Below are positions 37,140 through 46,806 of a stretch of DNA of 64,000 nt, piece by piece. The stretch is from DATJKD01 sp963728295 (GTDB taxonomy: Bacteria > Pseudomonadota > Gammaproteobacteria > Steroidobacterales > Steroidobacteraceae). Position numbers and translations under genes: made by a program. The stretch is taken from positions 69,667 to 133,666 of the forward strand of contig CAVSKB010000015.1 in NCBI GenBank assembly GCA_963728295.1, given 5' to 3'. Numbering within the stretch: the first letter of the stretch is position 1; each line of letters starts with the position of its first letter. The notes under the pieces were generated by a model, which saw only the letters and a list, made by a program, of their open reading frames with translations, was not told where the DNA came from and did no database searches.

Positions 37140-37790
37140 TCATCCCCCAATACCGGGTTTGTCTTCCCCGGTTGGCTCCGCTGGGTCAACCGGGGTTTCT
37201 TTTTTCCGGGCCCCGAGAAGCGCATCCAGCCTTGCACGCGCGGGCGCCAGGCCGTCCCCCGACAATGACGAGAAGAGCTGCGCGGTGGCCGACACCTTGA
37301 GGTCGCTCTGCACCGTCTGCAAAGCAGCACGCGCAGCCCCTCGGCCAAGCTTGTCCGCCTTGGTCAGCAGGACGTGCACGCCCAGCCCGTACCCGAGCGC
37401 GAGCTCGAGCATCGAACGGTCGTCGGGCGTCAGCGGGCGGCGCACGTCCATGACGACGATGACCCCCTTGAGACTCGCGCGGGAGGCGAAGTAGGACTCG
37501 ACCAGTGCACCCCAGTGCCGACGCAGATCGCCCCGCACCGCCGCGAAGCCGTAGCCCGGCAGGTCGACGAGCCGGCGCCCGGGCGTGAGCTCGAAGAAAT
37601 TGATGAGCCGTGTCGCCCCCGGCGTGCGGCTCGTGCGAGCGAGTCCCTTGCGGCCTACGACCGCGTTGAGTGCGCTCGACTTGCCTGCATTCGACCGTCC
37701 CGCGATCGCGACCTCGCTGCCCTGGTCGGGCGGAAACTGTCTTACCGCGTCTGCGCTCGTGAGGAATTTTACGTTTGGATACGCAGACAT
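37140..37790 (-). CDS. engB: Ribosome biogenesis GTPase EngB (YsxC/YihA)
   Basis: Essential GTPase for large ribosomal subunit assembly. G1 is AGRSNAGKSSALNAV, the G2 region is TSRTPGATRLINFF, G3 is VDLPGYGFA, G4 is LLTKADKL and G5 is SSLSG. It has 216 residues from the ATG at 37790. The gene is convergent with the barrel gene, and its last codons (PVDPAEPTGEDKPG) are encoded across the plus-strand terminator hairpin at 37166-37206. It faces away from cytochrome c4. Confidence 0.92.
   Translation of the reverse strand: MSAYPNVKFLTSADAVRQFPPDQGSEVAIAGRSNAGKSSALNAVVGRKGLARTSRTPGATRLINFFELTPGRRLVDLPGYGFAAVRGDLRRHWGALVESYFASRASLKGVIVVMDVRRPLTPDDRSMLELALGYGLGVHVLLTKADKLGRGAARAALQTVQSDLKVSATAQLFSSLSGDGLAPARARLDALLGARKKETPVDPAEPTGEDKPGIGG
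37166..37206 (+). terminator. Rho-independent terminator, overlapping the engB 3' end
   Basis: A stem CCCCGGTTG (37166-37174) and CAACCGGGG (37187-37195) encloses a 12-base loop, followed by a T-rich run to 37206. It is oriented to stop plus-strand transcripts from polA and the barrel gene. It lies inside the coding end of engB on the other strand. The 190 bases between the barrel gene and the engB stop hold a second short hairpin (36985-37001) without a T run, and nothing else I can name. Confidence 0.75.
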
Positions 37791-37910
37791 AGCCTTGGTG
37801 CGCGGGCATGCGTGGCGGGGACCGTAGTGTACAATTCGCCGCCCAAACGACCGGCGAAGATCGGTCGTTCGGAAAACCCGGCCCGCTCGCCTCATGCCCG
37901 GAGTGGCTTC

Positions 37911-38523
37911 ATGACCGCCAAGCTCGCCGCAACGCTGATCTGCGCCGCCGCGTTCGGATCGAGTGCGCCGGCGCTCGCTGCCGGCACGAAGGAGGCCGGG
38001 CAGGCGAAGTCGACGCCGTGCATCGCTTGCCATGGCATCGACGGCAACAGCGCCAACCCCGAGTGGCCGAGCATCGCCGGCCAGCACGAGAGCTACGTCG
38101 TCCGACAGCTCAAGGCGTTCCGCGATGGCGTCCGCGCAGAATCCGCTCATGACGCCGATGGCGGCCGGCCTCAGCGACCAGGACATCGCCGATCTCGCGG
38201 CGTTGTACTCGAGCCAGACGGCGCGCGGCGGCGAGGCCGAACCGTCAAAGGTCAAGCTCGGACAGAACGTGTACCGCGCGGGAAATGCCCAGGAGCAGAC
38301 CATGGCTTGCGCGGCCTGCCACGGCCCGACTGGGCGCGGCAACCCACTTGCAAGCTACCCGGCGATCCAGGGCCAGCACGCGACCTATGTCGCCACCCAG
38401 TTGCGCGCCTACAAGTCGGGCGCCCGAACCAGCGATCCGAACCAGATCATGCGCAGCATCGCGGCCCGCCTGTCCGAGGCAGAGATCGACGCGGTGGCAT
38501 CTTATGTCCAGGGTCTGCGCTGA
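37911..38523 (+). CDS. Diheme cytochrome c4, frame broken
   Basis: Periplasmic diheme electron carrier. A signal peptide (LICAAAFGSSAPALAAG) is followed by two haem sites, CIACHGIDG and CAACHGPTG, one per domain, with candidate methionine ligands in MTPM and IMRSIA. The frame shifts near 38133: after KAFRDGVRA the sense resumes in the next frame at QNPLMTPMAAGLSDQDIADL. Restored length is about 204 residues, normal for c4. It feeds electrons to terminal oxidases. The order engB (divergent), c4, dsbA is a common gammaproteobacterial arrangement. Confidence 0.87.
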
Positions 38524-38554
38524 ACCCGGCGCCATTCGACAGGTCATAGCTGCC

Positions 38555-39202
38555 ATGCACCACGTCATCGCACTGCGGCTGCGCGCGCTGACGCTCGCCG
38601 CCCTGCTGCTCGCCGGTGGAGTCGCCTGCTCGGCCGAGTTCAAGGAGGGCGAGCATTACAAGACGCTCAAACCCGCGCAGCCGACCAGCGTCGGCCCGGG
38701 AAAGGTCGAGGTCGTGGAGGTGTTCTGGTACGCGTGCGGCCACTGCTTTCTGATCGAGCCGTCGCTCGAAAGCTGGGCGCGAAAGGGCAAGCCCGCCAAC
38801 GTAGAGCTGGTGCGCGTGCCCGCGATGTGGAACGACCTGCTGAAGACACACGCGCGCGTCTTCTATACGGCTGAACTGCTCGGCAAGCTGCCGGCGCTGC
38901 ATAGTGAGATCTACCGCGAGATCAACGTGCGGGGTAACCGGCTCGACACGCCGGCGAAGATCGAGGCGTTCTTCACGTCGAAGGGTGTTTCGAAGCAGGA
39001 CTTCGAGAAGGCGTTTTCCTCGTTTGCAGTCGAGACCAAGTTGAGCCGCGCCGCGGATCTCAACAAGCGTTACCGCATCACGAGCACGCCCACGGTCGTG
39101 GTTAACGGCCGCTACGTGACGGACGTACAGATGGCCGGCTCCGAAACGGCGTTATTCGACGTCGTGAACGATCTGGCGGCCCGCGAAACTCCCGCCAGCT
39201 GA
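38555..39202 (+). CDS. dsbA: Thiol:disulfide interchange protein DsbA, CGHC type
   Basis: Periplasmic oxidase that introduces disulfide bonds. A signal peptide (ALTLAALLLAGGVACSAE) is followed by the active site FWYACGHCFLIEP. The dipeptide between the cysteines is Gly-His, as in eukaryotic PDI, not Pro-His as in E. coli DsbA. The cis-proline loop TSTPTVVVNGRY is present. It has 215 residues with an unbroken frame. A lipobox-like LAGGVAC is imperfect, so I favour a soluble product. It sits 31 bases after cytochrome c4. Confidence 0.9.
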   Translation: MHHVIALRLRALTLAALLLAGGVACSAEFKEGEHYKTLKPAQPTSVGPGKVEVVEVFWYACGHCFLIEPSLESWARKGKPANVELVRVPAMWNDLLKTHARVFYTAELLGKLPALHSEIYREINVRGNRLDTPAKIEAFFTSKGVSKQDFEKAFSSFAVETKLSRAADLNKRYRITSTPTVVVNGRYVTDVQMAGSETALFDVVNDLAARETPAS

Positions 39203-39256
39203 AGCGTTCGACCGCAGGTGTGCTAAAAAGCCGCCCATGATGACCGGGCGTCCCGC

Positions 39257-40233
39257 ATGCTGCGTCTCCTGATTCCCACCGGAAGCGGTTACACCTGGGT
39301 CGAACACGTCCCGCCGGCACCGTTTCCCGACGAATTCCTCTGGGCCGACCTGTTCGAGCCGACGCCGGAGGAGGAAAAGGCCGTCGAGTCGCTGCTCACG
39401 GTGGATGTACCTACCCGCGACGAGATGAAGGAGATCGAGACCTCGAGCCGCCTCTACGAAGAGAACGGAGCGGTCTACATGACGGCGACCGTCGGCACCA
39501 AGCTCGACGGGCCGGCGCCGGAGAGCAGCGCGGTCACCTTCATCCTCGCCGACGACCGGCTGATCACCAACCGCTACGCGGATCCGACGCCGCTCCGGCG
39601 GTTCATGTCCCTGGTCGAGAGGTCTCCGGCGGCATGCACCTCCTCGGCGACGCTGCTGGCCGGGCTGCTCGAGGCGTTCACCGAGCGCACCGCCGACCTG
39701 CTCGAGCGCGTGCAGCTCGACCTCGACTCGGTGTCGCTGATGATCTTCCCGCGTACCGACGGCGCAGCCCCCACCAGCAGGGACCTGCACGGCATGATCC
39801 AGCGCATCGGCATCGATGGCGACCTGATCTCGAAGGCGCGCGAAAGCCTGATCAGCTTTCAGCGGCTGCTGATGTACGTGCAACAGACCACTACCGTCAC
39901 GCTGTCGCAGGATCAGCGCGGGCGGTTCAAGTCGACGCTCCGGGACGTGCAATCGCTGTCCGATCACGCGAGCTTCCTGTCGACTAAGATATCTTTCCTG
40001 CTCGACGCGGTTCTCGGCCTCATCAACCTCGAGCAGAACAACATCATCAAGATATTCTCGGTCGCCGCGGTGATGTTCCTGCCGCCGACGCTGGTGGCGA
40101 GCGTCTACGGCATGAACTTCCACTTCATGCCGGAGCTCGACAAGCACTGGGGCTACCCGCATCGCGCTGCTCGCGATGCTTGCTTCCGGCGCTCGTGCCC
40201 TACATTTATTTCCGCCGCAAGGGCTGGTTGTAA
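39257..40233 (+). CDS. corA: CorA family magnesium transporter, frame broken near C-terminus
   Basis: Pentameric divalent-cation channel. A large cytoplasmic N-terminal domain is followed by two C-terminal helices: FSVAAVMFLPPTLVASVYGMNF, containing the selectivity motif GMN, and the final helix. After DKHWGYP the frame breaks twice (about 40160 and 40190). The proper end reads IALLAMLAS, then ALVPYIYFRRKGWL, with a stop at 40231-40233. Restored length is about 325 residues. The basic tail after the last helix is typical. The NYN-domain gene starts two bases later. Confidence 0.88.
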
Positions 40234-40235
40234 CC

Positions 40236-41115
40236 ATGGCCAAGCCCGCGATCACCAACATGGCCGTGTTCTGCGACTTCGAAAACGTCGCGCTCGGCGT
40301 CCGCGACGCGCGGTTCTCGCGCTTCGACATCGACAAGGTGCTCGAGCGGCTGCTGCTCAAGGGCAGCATCGTGGTCAAGAAGGCCTACTGCGACTGGGAT
40401 CGATACAAGGAGTTCAAGGCCTCGATGCACGAGGCCTCGTTCGAGCTGATCGAGATTCCGCACGTGCGCATGTCCGGCAAGAACTCAGCCGACATCCGCA
40501 TGGTCGTCGACGCGCTCGATCTCTGCTACACCAAGTCGCACGTCGACACCTTCGTGGTCGTGAGCGGCGATTCGGATTTCTCGCCGCTCGTGAGCAAGCT
40601 GCGCGAGAACAACAAGATCGTGATCGGCGTCGGCGTCAAGAGCTCCACTTCGGACCTGCTGATCGCGAACTGCGACGAGTTCATCTACTACGACGACCTG
40701 GTACGCAAGGAAGAGCAGCGCCGCGGCCGCCGGAAGATCGCCCGCGAAGCAGGCGCAGTCCGGGGCGAAGGCGTCGCCGGGTACGGCTGCAGCTTCCGCC
40801 CCGGAACCGGTCCGCAGCGATGGCGTTGGCGCGGCCGTGCAGGCACCTCGAAGTACCGAGGCCGAGCGACGTCAGGAGGCCTTCGACCTCGTGCTCAAGA
40901 CCATTGAGGCGCTCTCCGAGGAACGTGACGAGGACGAGAAGATCTGGGGCTCGATGATCAAGCAGGCGATCAAGCGTCAGCGGCCCGGATTCAACGAGAG
41001 CTACCACGGCTTCCGCAGCTTCAGCGACCTGCTCGAGGAAGCGCGCACGCAGCGGCTGATCGATCTCGAGAAGGACGAGAAGTCCGGGGGCTACATCGTT
41101 CGGGCGGTGACCTAG
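40236..41115 (+). CDS. NYN domain (PIN-like) protein with C-terminal OST-HTH/LOTUS-like domain, frame broken
   Basis: About 293 residues. The N-terminal NYN domain has the acidic catalytic residues of the PIN/FLAP nuclease fold in AVFCDFENVALG, MVVDALDL and VVSGDSDFSPLV, typical of the LabA/DUF88 group, which are predicted RNases. A linker rich in Ala and Pro follows. The C-terminal domain, DEDEKIWGSMIKQAIKRQRP then ESYHGFRSFSDLLEEARTQR, fits an OST-HTH/LOTUS RNA-binding domain. The frame breaks at about 40720-40740 in the linker. Its role in RNA turnover is inferred from the domains. It is coupled to corA by a two-base gap. Confidence 0.8.
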
Positions 41116-41150
41116 AACGGACTGCCGATTCTGGGACACCTGGAGGGGGC

Positions 41151-42935
41151 GTGTCCGTAGTTGCGGAACTTCGGCGTCGAAATGTCTTTCGCGTGGCCAT
41201 CCTGTATGGCCTCACGGCATGGATCATCCTGCAGGTCGCCGGGCTGCTCTTCGGTCTGCTCCAACTGCCGGACTGGGCCGGAAGACTTGTCTTCGGTCTG
41301 CTCGTGCTCGGCTTTCCGCTGGTCCTGATCTTCAGCTGGATCTACGAGCTGACACCGGAGGGGCTGAAGAAACAGCACGAAGTCGATCGCGGCCGGTCGA
41401 CGGCGCCCGAGACCGGGCGCAGGATCAACTATCTGATCGGTGCTCTCGCCGCGATCGCAATCTTGATGATCGTGCTCGAGCGGTTCCTGCCACGGCCGGG
41501 GCTGGATCCCGGGACGTCCGCTTCGGACCCGGCCGGTGCGGCCGCTCCGGCCGAATCGATCCCTTCGGCCGCGCACCCGCCGGTCCACGCAGCATCCATC
41601 GCCGTGTTGCCGTTCGTGAACATGAGCAGCGACGCAGGTAACGAGTACTTCTCGGACGGGTTGTCCGAAGAACTGCTCAACATGCTGGCAAAGCTGCCGA
41701 AATTGAAGGTCATCGCGCGTACTTCTTCCTTTGCCTACAAGGGCAAGGACCTGAAGATTCCGGAGATCGCTCGCGAGCTGCAAGTCGCCCACGTGCTCGA
41801 AGGGAGCGTTCGAAAGTCTGGCGAAAAGGTACGGATCACCGCGCAGCTCATCAGCGGTGCCGATGGCACGCACGTCTGGTCGGAAACCTATGACCGCACA
41901 CTGGACGACATCTTCGCCGTGCAGGACGACATTGCCGCACAAGTGGTCAACGCCCTCGAACTGACGCTGCTCGGTGACAAACCATCGGCTTCGCCCGGCC
42001 TCGATCCGAAGGCATATACGCAGCTCCTGCAGGCGCGCTTTCTGGCTCAGCGCCAAGTCCGCGCGGACGTCGAACTCGGCATCCGCCACCTCGTCCAATT
42101 TCTGCAGAGCAACCCGGACTATGCGCCTGCGTGGGTGGACCTGGCGAAGGCGCGTATTGCGCAGGCGGAGGCTGGGTGGGCGCCATCTACCGACGCATTC
42201 GCGCAGGCGCGCAAGTCGGTGGAGAGCGCGCTCTCGCTCGATCCGGACCTCGCAAGCGCGCATGCGGCCATGGGGTGGATCCACGACGGCCTCGACTGGG
42301 ACTGGCCGGCTGCGGAGACCAGCTTTCGAAAGGCGCTGGCAGCGGAGCCTGACAACGCGGATGCATTGCGTGGACGCGGTCTCCTGGCGGGGCAGTTCGG
42401 TCGCCCGGAGGAGGCATTGTCTTTCATGCGGAGGGCTCTGGAAATCGATCCGTTGTCGCAGGTCAGCCATCAGCATCTTGCTTACGTGCTCAACTCGATG
42501 GGTCGCCATCGGGATGCCGAGGCTGCATACAGGAAGGCCCAGGAGGTGAGCGGGCAGTCCAACGGGGCGTCGATCGGGATCTCCCTTCTGCTGCAAGGCA
42601 AGGCCGAGGCTGCGCTGCGGGAAATCGAGCGGGACCCCGATGAAATCTGGCGGCTGTATGGCCTCGCTCTCGCGTATCACTCATTGCAACGCCGGTCGGA
42701 AGCGGATTCCACGCTGGCGTCACTGAAGCGCGAGCATTCGGCCGAGATTCCTTCATTCATCGCAGAGGTCCATGCCTGGCGCGGCGAAAACGATCTCGCC
42801 TTTACCTGGCTCGATCGCGCCTACGCCCAGCGGGACCTCTACATGGCCGACATCAAGCTGAACCCGCTTATCGCGCGGCTCGCGGGCGATCCCCGTTACA
42901 AGGACTTGCTCAGAAAGATGCACCTGCCGGAGTGA
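41151..42935 (+). CDS. Membrane-anchored FlgO-like/TPR protein, second paralogue
   Basis: A 594-residue paralogue of the protein encoded at 24051, here with an unbroken frame. The membrane part starts ELRRRNVFRVAILYGLTAWI and ends IYELTPEGLKKQHEVDRG. The FlgO-like domain, IAVLPFVNMSSDAGNEYFSD then GLSEELLNMLAKL, is nearly the same as in the first copy, and TPR repeats fill the C-terminal half. The end, DPRYKDLLRKMHLPE, is the common tail of this family. The start is a GTG with a strong GGAGGGGG ribosome site. Function unknown; TPRs suggest a protein-interaction scaffold at the inner membrane. Confidence 0.8.
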   Translation: MSVVAELRRRNVFRVAILYGLTAWIILQVAGLLFGLLQLPDWAGRLVFGLLVLGFPLVLIFSWIYELTPEGLKKQHEVDRGRSTAPETGRRINYLIGALAAIAILMIVLERFLPRPGLDPGTSASDPAGAAAPAESIPSAAHPPVHAASIAVLPFVNMSSDAGNEYFSDGLSEELLNMLAKLPKLKVIARTSSFAYKGKDLKIPEIARELQVAHVLEGSVRKSGEKVRITAQLISGADGTHVWSETYDRTLDDIFAVQDDIAAQVVNALELTLLGDKPSASPGLDPKAYTQLLQARFLAQRQVRADVELGIRHLVQFLQSNPDYAPAWVDLAKARIAQAEAGWAPSTDAFAQARKSVESALSLDPDLASAHAAMGWIHDGLDWDWPAAETSFRKALAAEPDNADALRGRGLLAGQFGRPEEALSFMRRALEIDPLSQVSHQHLAYVLNSMGRHRDAEAAYRKAQEVSGQSNGASIGISLLLQGKAEAALREIERDPDEIWRLYGLALAYHSLQRRSEADSTLASLKREHSAEIPSFIAEVHAWRGENDLAFTWLDRAYAQRDLYMADIKLNPLIARLAGDPRYKDLLRKMHLPE

Positions 42936-43006
42936 TGCTCACGCGCGGCGTGCTGCTGCAGCGTTGAATGCGAACGATCAGGGTCCGCTGCCACAAAAAA
43001 CGGAAA

Positions 43007-44329
43007 TCATTGGATGCCCGCACCCGCGGTCATTTCGACGAGAACTTCAGTATGCCGTGGGAGATCTGCAAAGGCAGCCGGCGCCCCGAGAACCGCCTGC
43101 AGGTGTCGACCGACGGGGAATCGACGATCGACCGAGAGCACGGCATCGATGTCATCGCGGCCATCCAGGACCTTTTCCGCCAGGTAGCGGCCAAGCGCCG
43201 CGGCCCACGGAAGACCGGCCGCGCCGGCGGCGTAATGCACCGAGGGATAACGGGGGTGGCGCCCCACGACCGGGGCGAAGTCCTTCGAGACTCCGATGAG
43301 ACCGGGCCAGCAGGCGGCGAATTTCACGCGCAGGCCCGGAAATCGCCTGGCGAGATAACGCGTCAAGAGCCGCACCACTTTTTCGGCTCGCTGTTTCTCG
43401 CGCCGGGAATACATGTTCGCCAGGCTGGCGCCGCCGATGAGCAAGCGCCCATCGCCTGTCAGCCGGAAATATTTGTAGGTGATGTCGGTGCCCCAGACCA
43501 TGAGAGGGCCGCGCGGGAACATGCGATCGATGTCTGAACTGCCGAGGCACTCGGAGATGGCGAGGAAGGTCTTCACATGATAGATCTCGCGCCGGGCCAG
43601 CCCGAGCGCCGGCAAGAAACGGTCGGCACAGATGATGACCGCCGGTGCCCGCACTGACCCTCCTGGTGTCTCGATTCCGTTCTCGAGGATCCGCGTGACG
43701 GGACTGCGCTCGAAGATTCGCGCGCCTGTTTCCAGCAATCTCTGGCGCAACCCGCCGCAAGCGTCATAGGCATTGATGCCGAAGGTGTCTCCGAAACGGA
43801 GCGCGCCAAAGTAAGCGGTCGAACCCAATATCTCGGGCAGGCTCTCGCGCGAATAAAGCGTGCTTGGGTAACCGAAGGCATTGCGGGCAGCGTGTTCCGT
43901 GGAGACCACCTCGGCTCCGCCACGCGTGGTTGCTACAAAAAGCGCGTCTTGCATCTGCATGTCGCAGTCGATCTGGTCCTCCAGAACCGCCTGGTGGATC
44001 GCGTTCACGCCCCCCAGGGCGAACTCCCACAGCTTGCGTGCCGCGTCGGGCCCAAACTGTTGCACGAGATCGCGGAGCTCGAGCTCCGAGTCAGGCGTAA
44101 TGAGCCCGGAGGAACGCCCGCTCGCTCCCGCACCGCACGTTTCGGCCTCCACGAGGCAAACGCGCTGGCCGCGCGCCTGAAGCGTTCTTGCGCACATCAG
44201 CCCCATCATGCCGGCGCCGACGACGACGACGTCAGCGCTTATCGAACCCGCTAGCGCGGCTAATGGTCGTTGCTTTCGGTCAAACCAAAAGACTGCGTCT
44301 CGCACTTGTGCGGCATCCGGGTCGTGCAT
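43007..44329 (-). CDS. FAD-dependent oxidoreductase of the DAO (PuuB/GlpD-like) family
   Basis: A 440-residue flavoprotein. The dinucleotide-binding motif VVVVGAGMMGLMCARTLQARG is near residue 34 and is followed by GASGRSSGLI. The C-terminal part has VGRHPRYPSVHYAAGAAGLPW, which closes the FAD site in D-amino-acid oxidase-type enzymes. The closest general type is an amine or gamma-glutamylputrescine oxidoreductase; the substrate is unknown. The frame is unbroken. It is the last gene of the minus-strand run behind the type III PKS, 39 bases after the exported protein gene, so it may act late in that pathway, though it could be independent. Confidence 0.75.
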   Translation of the reverse strand: MHDPDAAQVRDAVFWFDRKQRPLAALAGSISADVVVVGAGMMGLMCARTLQARGQRVCLVEAETCGAGASGRSSGLITPDSELELRDLVQQFGPDAARKLWEFALGGVNAIHQAVLEDQIDCDMQMQDALFVATTRGGAEVVSTEHAARNAFGYPSTLYSRESLPEILGSTAYFGALRFGDTFGINAYDACGGLRQRLLETGARIFERSPVTRILENGIETPGGSVRAPAVIICADRFLPALGLARREIYHVKTFLAISECLGSSDIDRMFPRGPLMVWGTDITYKYFRLTGDGRLLIGGASLANMYSRREKQRAEKVVRLLTRYLARRFPGLRVKFAACWPGLIGVSKDFAPVVGRHPRYPSVHYAAGAAGLPWAAALGRYLAEKVLDGRDDIDAVLSVDRRFPVGRHLQAVLGAPAAFADLPRHTEVLVEMTAGAGIQ

Positions 44330-44368
44330 CTTCGATAGAGACTACGACCGGTCCAACGTCGACATGGC

Positions 44369-45163
44369 TCATCGCCCGCGGGGCCAGACGGGGCTCACGA
44401 GGTCCGTCTGCCAGACCGGTCCTCCCATGAACATCGGCGCTTGCGATCGCACGAAGGCCGGAGCTTCGCCTTCCAATATCCAGACATGAGAGTCCGGCGG
44501 TTGCTTCCCCACGAGTGGGGCGAAGCAAGCCCGCGATTCCGCCGATGTCGACTTTCAGCACGTAGTGCGTGGCTTTGCGGGCCGACCCGGCAATGGAAAA
44601 CGGGTCGGTGCCGGCGACGGCTATGGCCAGCTTCACCAGTCGGGGTTTGGGCGTGGCGGCGACGAACGACACGCTGGACGGCAACGCGTCTCGCTGCACA
44701 TTCTTGAGCAGGATAGGGATCAGCCCGTTGGCCAGGTCCCCCGGGAGGTCCATGTGCTCGTCTTCGACTTTCTCCTGGCCGTCCTCGTTTTTATAGCGAA
44801 CCGTGACGTGACCGCTCGGACAGTCGATCATCATCTCGAGCGGGCGCTCAAAGGCCGGTCCTTTCTGTACGAGGTGATAGCTGATCAGTTGAAAATGCCC
44901 ACGCTGGGAAAACACGGCGGTCTCATCGTGCAGACGAGCCATCTTCGAAGTGGAACACGAGACGGCTGGTGACGCGATCGCCCCGCGCGTCCTGAATGAG
45001 ATCGCCGCTTGCCAGGACATCGCCCTCGGGTGAGCGCAGCGACAGAAAGCCATGGACGAGCCCTTCGACATGCCGCACGACGACGGGTTCTGAGGATGCG
45101 ACAGCTGGTCCGGAGCAAGACGGCCATGGCAAGCGCGAGGAAGAAACGATTTCCGGGTTTCAT
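44369..45163 (-). CDS. Exported protein of unknown function in PKS operon, frame broken
   Basis: About 264 residues restored. It starts MKPGNRFFLALAMAVLL, a signal peptide, and may continue into a lipobox-like stretch at CSGPAVASSEPVV. Further sense is VVRHVEGLVHGFLSLRSPEG, then FQLISYHLVQKGPAFERPLEM and GLIPILLKNVQRDALPSSVS, and near the end SHVWILEGEAPAFVRSQAPM. The frame breaks near 45118, 44940 and 44540, with good protein on each side. I do not recognise a family. The beta-rich pattern suggests a periplasmic or outer-membrane-associated lipid-handling protein, which is inference. It lies 129 bases downstream of the ketoacyl synthase on the same strand. Confidence 0.6.
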
Positions 45164-45292
45164 TGCGATAGCAGCACCTCCGCGCTGAAGCCGAGGCCGA
45201 AGGCTGCGAAGACGGGCGGTTGCGTTGTGCCGCAACGGCATGTTCGCCACAACAATTCGTGTACTGCTGCGCGGCCGCAGCGGGCGATTGCA

Positions 45293-46527
45293 CTATAACA
45301 CTGCGCGGCAAACCAGCGAGACGTTGGTTCCACCAAAAGCAAAAGAGTTCGATATGGCCGCGGTCAGCGTGGAGACAGGGCGCGCAGACCCGGCGACGTA
45401 ATCGAGATCGCATTCCGGATCGGCATGCACGAGATGCAGCGTTGGCGGAAGCACGCGCTTTTCGATCGCCAGCACAGTGGCCGCGAGTTCGAGTGCGCCG
45501 GCCGCACCGAGCAGATGCCCGTGCATGGATTTCGTCGAACTGACGGGCAATGCATATGCCCCGGGACCGAACACCTGCTTGATCGCGGCAGTCTCCACGG
45601 CGTCGTTCGCCATCGTTGCGGTACCGTGCGCGTTGACATAGCCCACGTCGCCGGCTGACATGCGCGCACTCTCCAGCGCGCGTGCCATCGCACACGCCTG
45701 GCCCGCCACGGTCGGCCGAGTGATGTGCTCCGCATCCATGCTGAGACCATAACCCGCAAGCTCGGCGTGAATGCGCGCGCCGCGGCTCATCTGCCCGCTC
45801 CCACGATTCGAGAACGACCATCGCCGCGCCTTCTCCCAACACGAGCCCGCTGCGATTTTTCGCAAACGGCTTGCACGACGCCGATACATCATCCGGATCT
45901 TCCATCGCCAGCGTCTTCAGCGCCTCCCATGCCTTCAGCGTGCCGAAAGTGAGCGGCGCTTCGCTGCCGCCCGCGATCATCACGTCGAGCTCTCCAGTGG
46001 CAATGCGCTTCCACGCTTCGCCGATCGCGACGGCCGACGAAGAACATGCAGTCGAATACGTAAGGTTCGGGCCCAGCAGGTGATGGTCGATGCCGATCCA
46101 CGCCGCTGCGGCATTGTTCATCGCCATCAGTACGGTATAGGGCTTGACGCGGTCGGACCGTTCTTCGTAGACGGTCTGATAGCCCTCGTCGGTCGAGTGT
46201 GCGCCACCCATGCCGGTTCCGACGAAGACGCCGGTTGTGGCACGATCGTCGCGTTCGAACAGGGCTCCGGCATCGGCGATGGCCTCGGCAGCGGCGACCA
46301 GAGCGAACTGGCTGACGCGATCCAGCATGCGCAGGCGCGCCGCGCCGAAATGGGCCGCGCCATCGAACGACACCGGCGCGACCACACGGCTCATCAGGCG
46401 AGGATTGAAATCCTCCGGCAATCGTGTGACGCCCGAATGTCCCTGCACGAGTCGATCGAAGAAATTTTGCGCACCGTTGCCCAGCTGGCGAAACGACGCC
46501 CAGGCCCGTGATGGCGACCCGTCTCAA
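45293..46527 (-). CDS. Beta-ketoacyl-ACP synthase (KAS I/II, FabF-like), frame broken
   Basis: Condensing enzyme, about 411 residues restored. The start RRVAITGLGVVSPAG is typical of KAS II. The active-site cysteine is in LTYSTACSSSAVAIGEAWKR and the catalytic histidines are in VGYVNAHGTAT and SMHGHLLGAAGALE. The end is ISNSFAFGGTNVSLV. The frame breaks near 46485 (the sense continues GNGAQNFFDRLVQGHSGV) and near 45830 (it continues RGARIHAELAGYGLSMD). The likely start is the TTG at 46527, which overlaps the predicted ACP stop (TTGA). Next to an ACP and a type III PKS it probably builds or modifies an acyl chain for that pathway, not bulk fatty acids. Confidence 0.85.
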
Positions 46528-46806
46528 GGCGCGGCAGCTCCCGATGACGCCCGCGCACGTTGCTCCGTCAGCGAGGCGATCAACGCAGGACGCGAGATCG
46601 CCGACGGTCTGCAGTTCCCCGGGGTCCTGAGGAAAACTGATGTTGAACTCGTCTTCGAGGCGGAATATCACTTCGATCACGGCGAGAGAATCGATCGCCA
46701 GTTGGTCCATGCGCGCCGTCGGATGAATGAGCTCCGGCGCGACTTCGAACTCCTTCGCGAGAATCTGCCGCAGGCGTTCGAACGTTGTGTCTTCTTCCGG
46801 GCTCAA
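46524..46806 (-). CDS. Acyl carrier protein, frame broken at C-terminus
   Basis: About 94 residues. The phosphopantetheine serine is in QLAIDSLAVIEVIFRLED, the hallmark of ACP, after a first helix starting TFERLRQILAKEF. As read, the frame runs past GDLAS into the ketoacyl synthase. One base over, it gives PALIASLTEQRARASSGAAA and a TGA at 46524-46526 that overlaps the synthase TTG start. I therefore prefer two genes with an indel near 46590 over a natural ACP-KS fusion. The start is a TTG at 46806 that overlaps the FAD oxidoreductase stop. Confidence 0.75.

Noticed and set aside
46524..46806. Natural ACP-ketoacyl synthase fusion
   Set aside because: One frame does run through, but shifting by one base restores a normal ACP C-terminus and a stop overlapping the synthase start, matching the other junctions of the operon.
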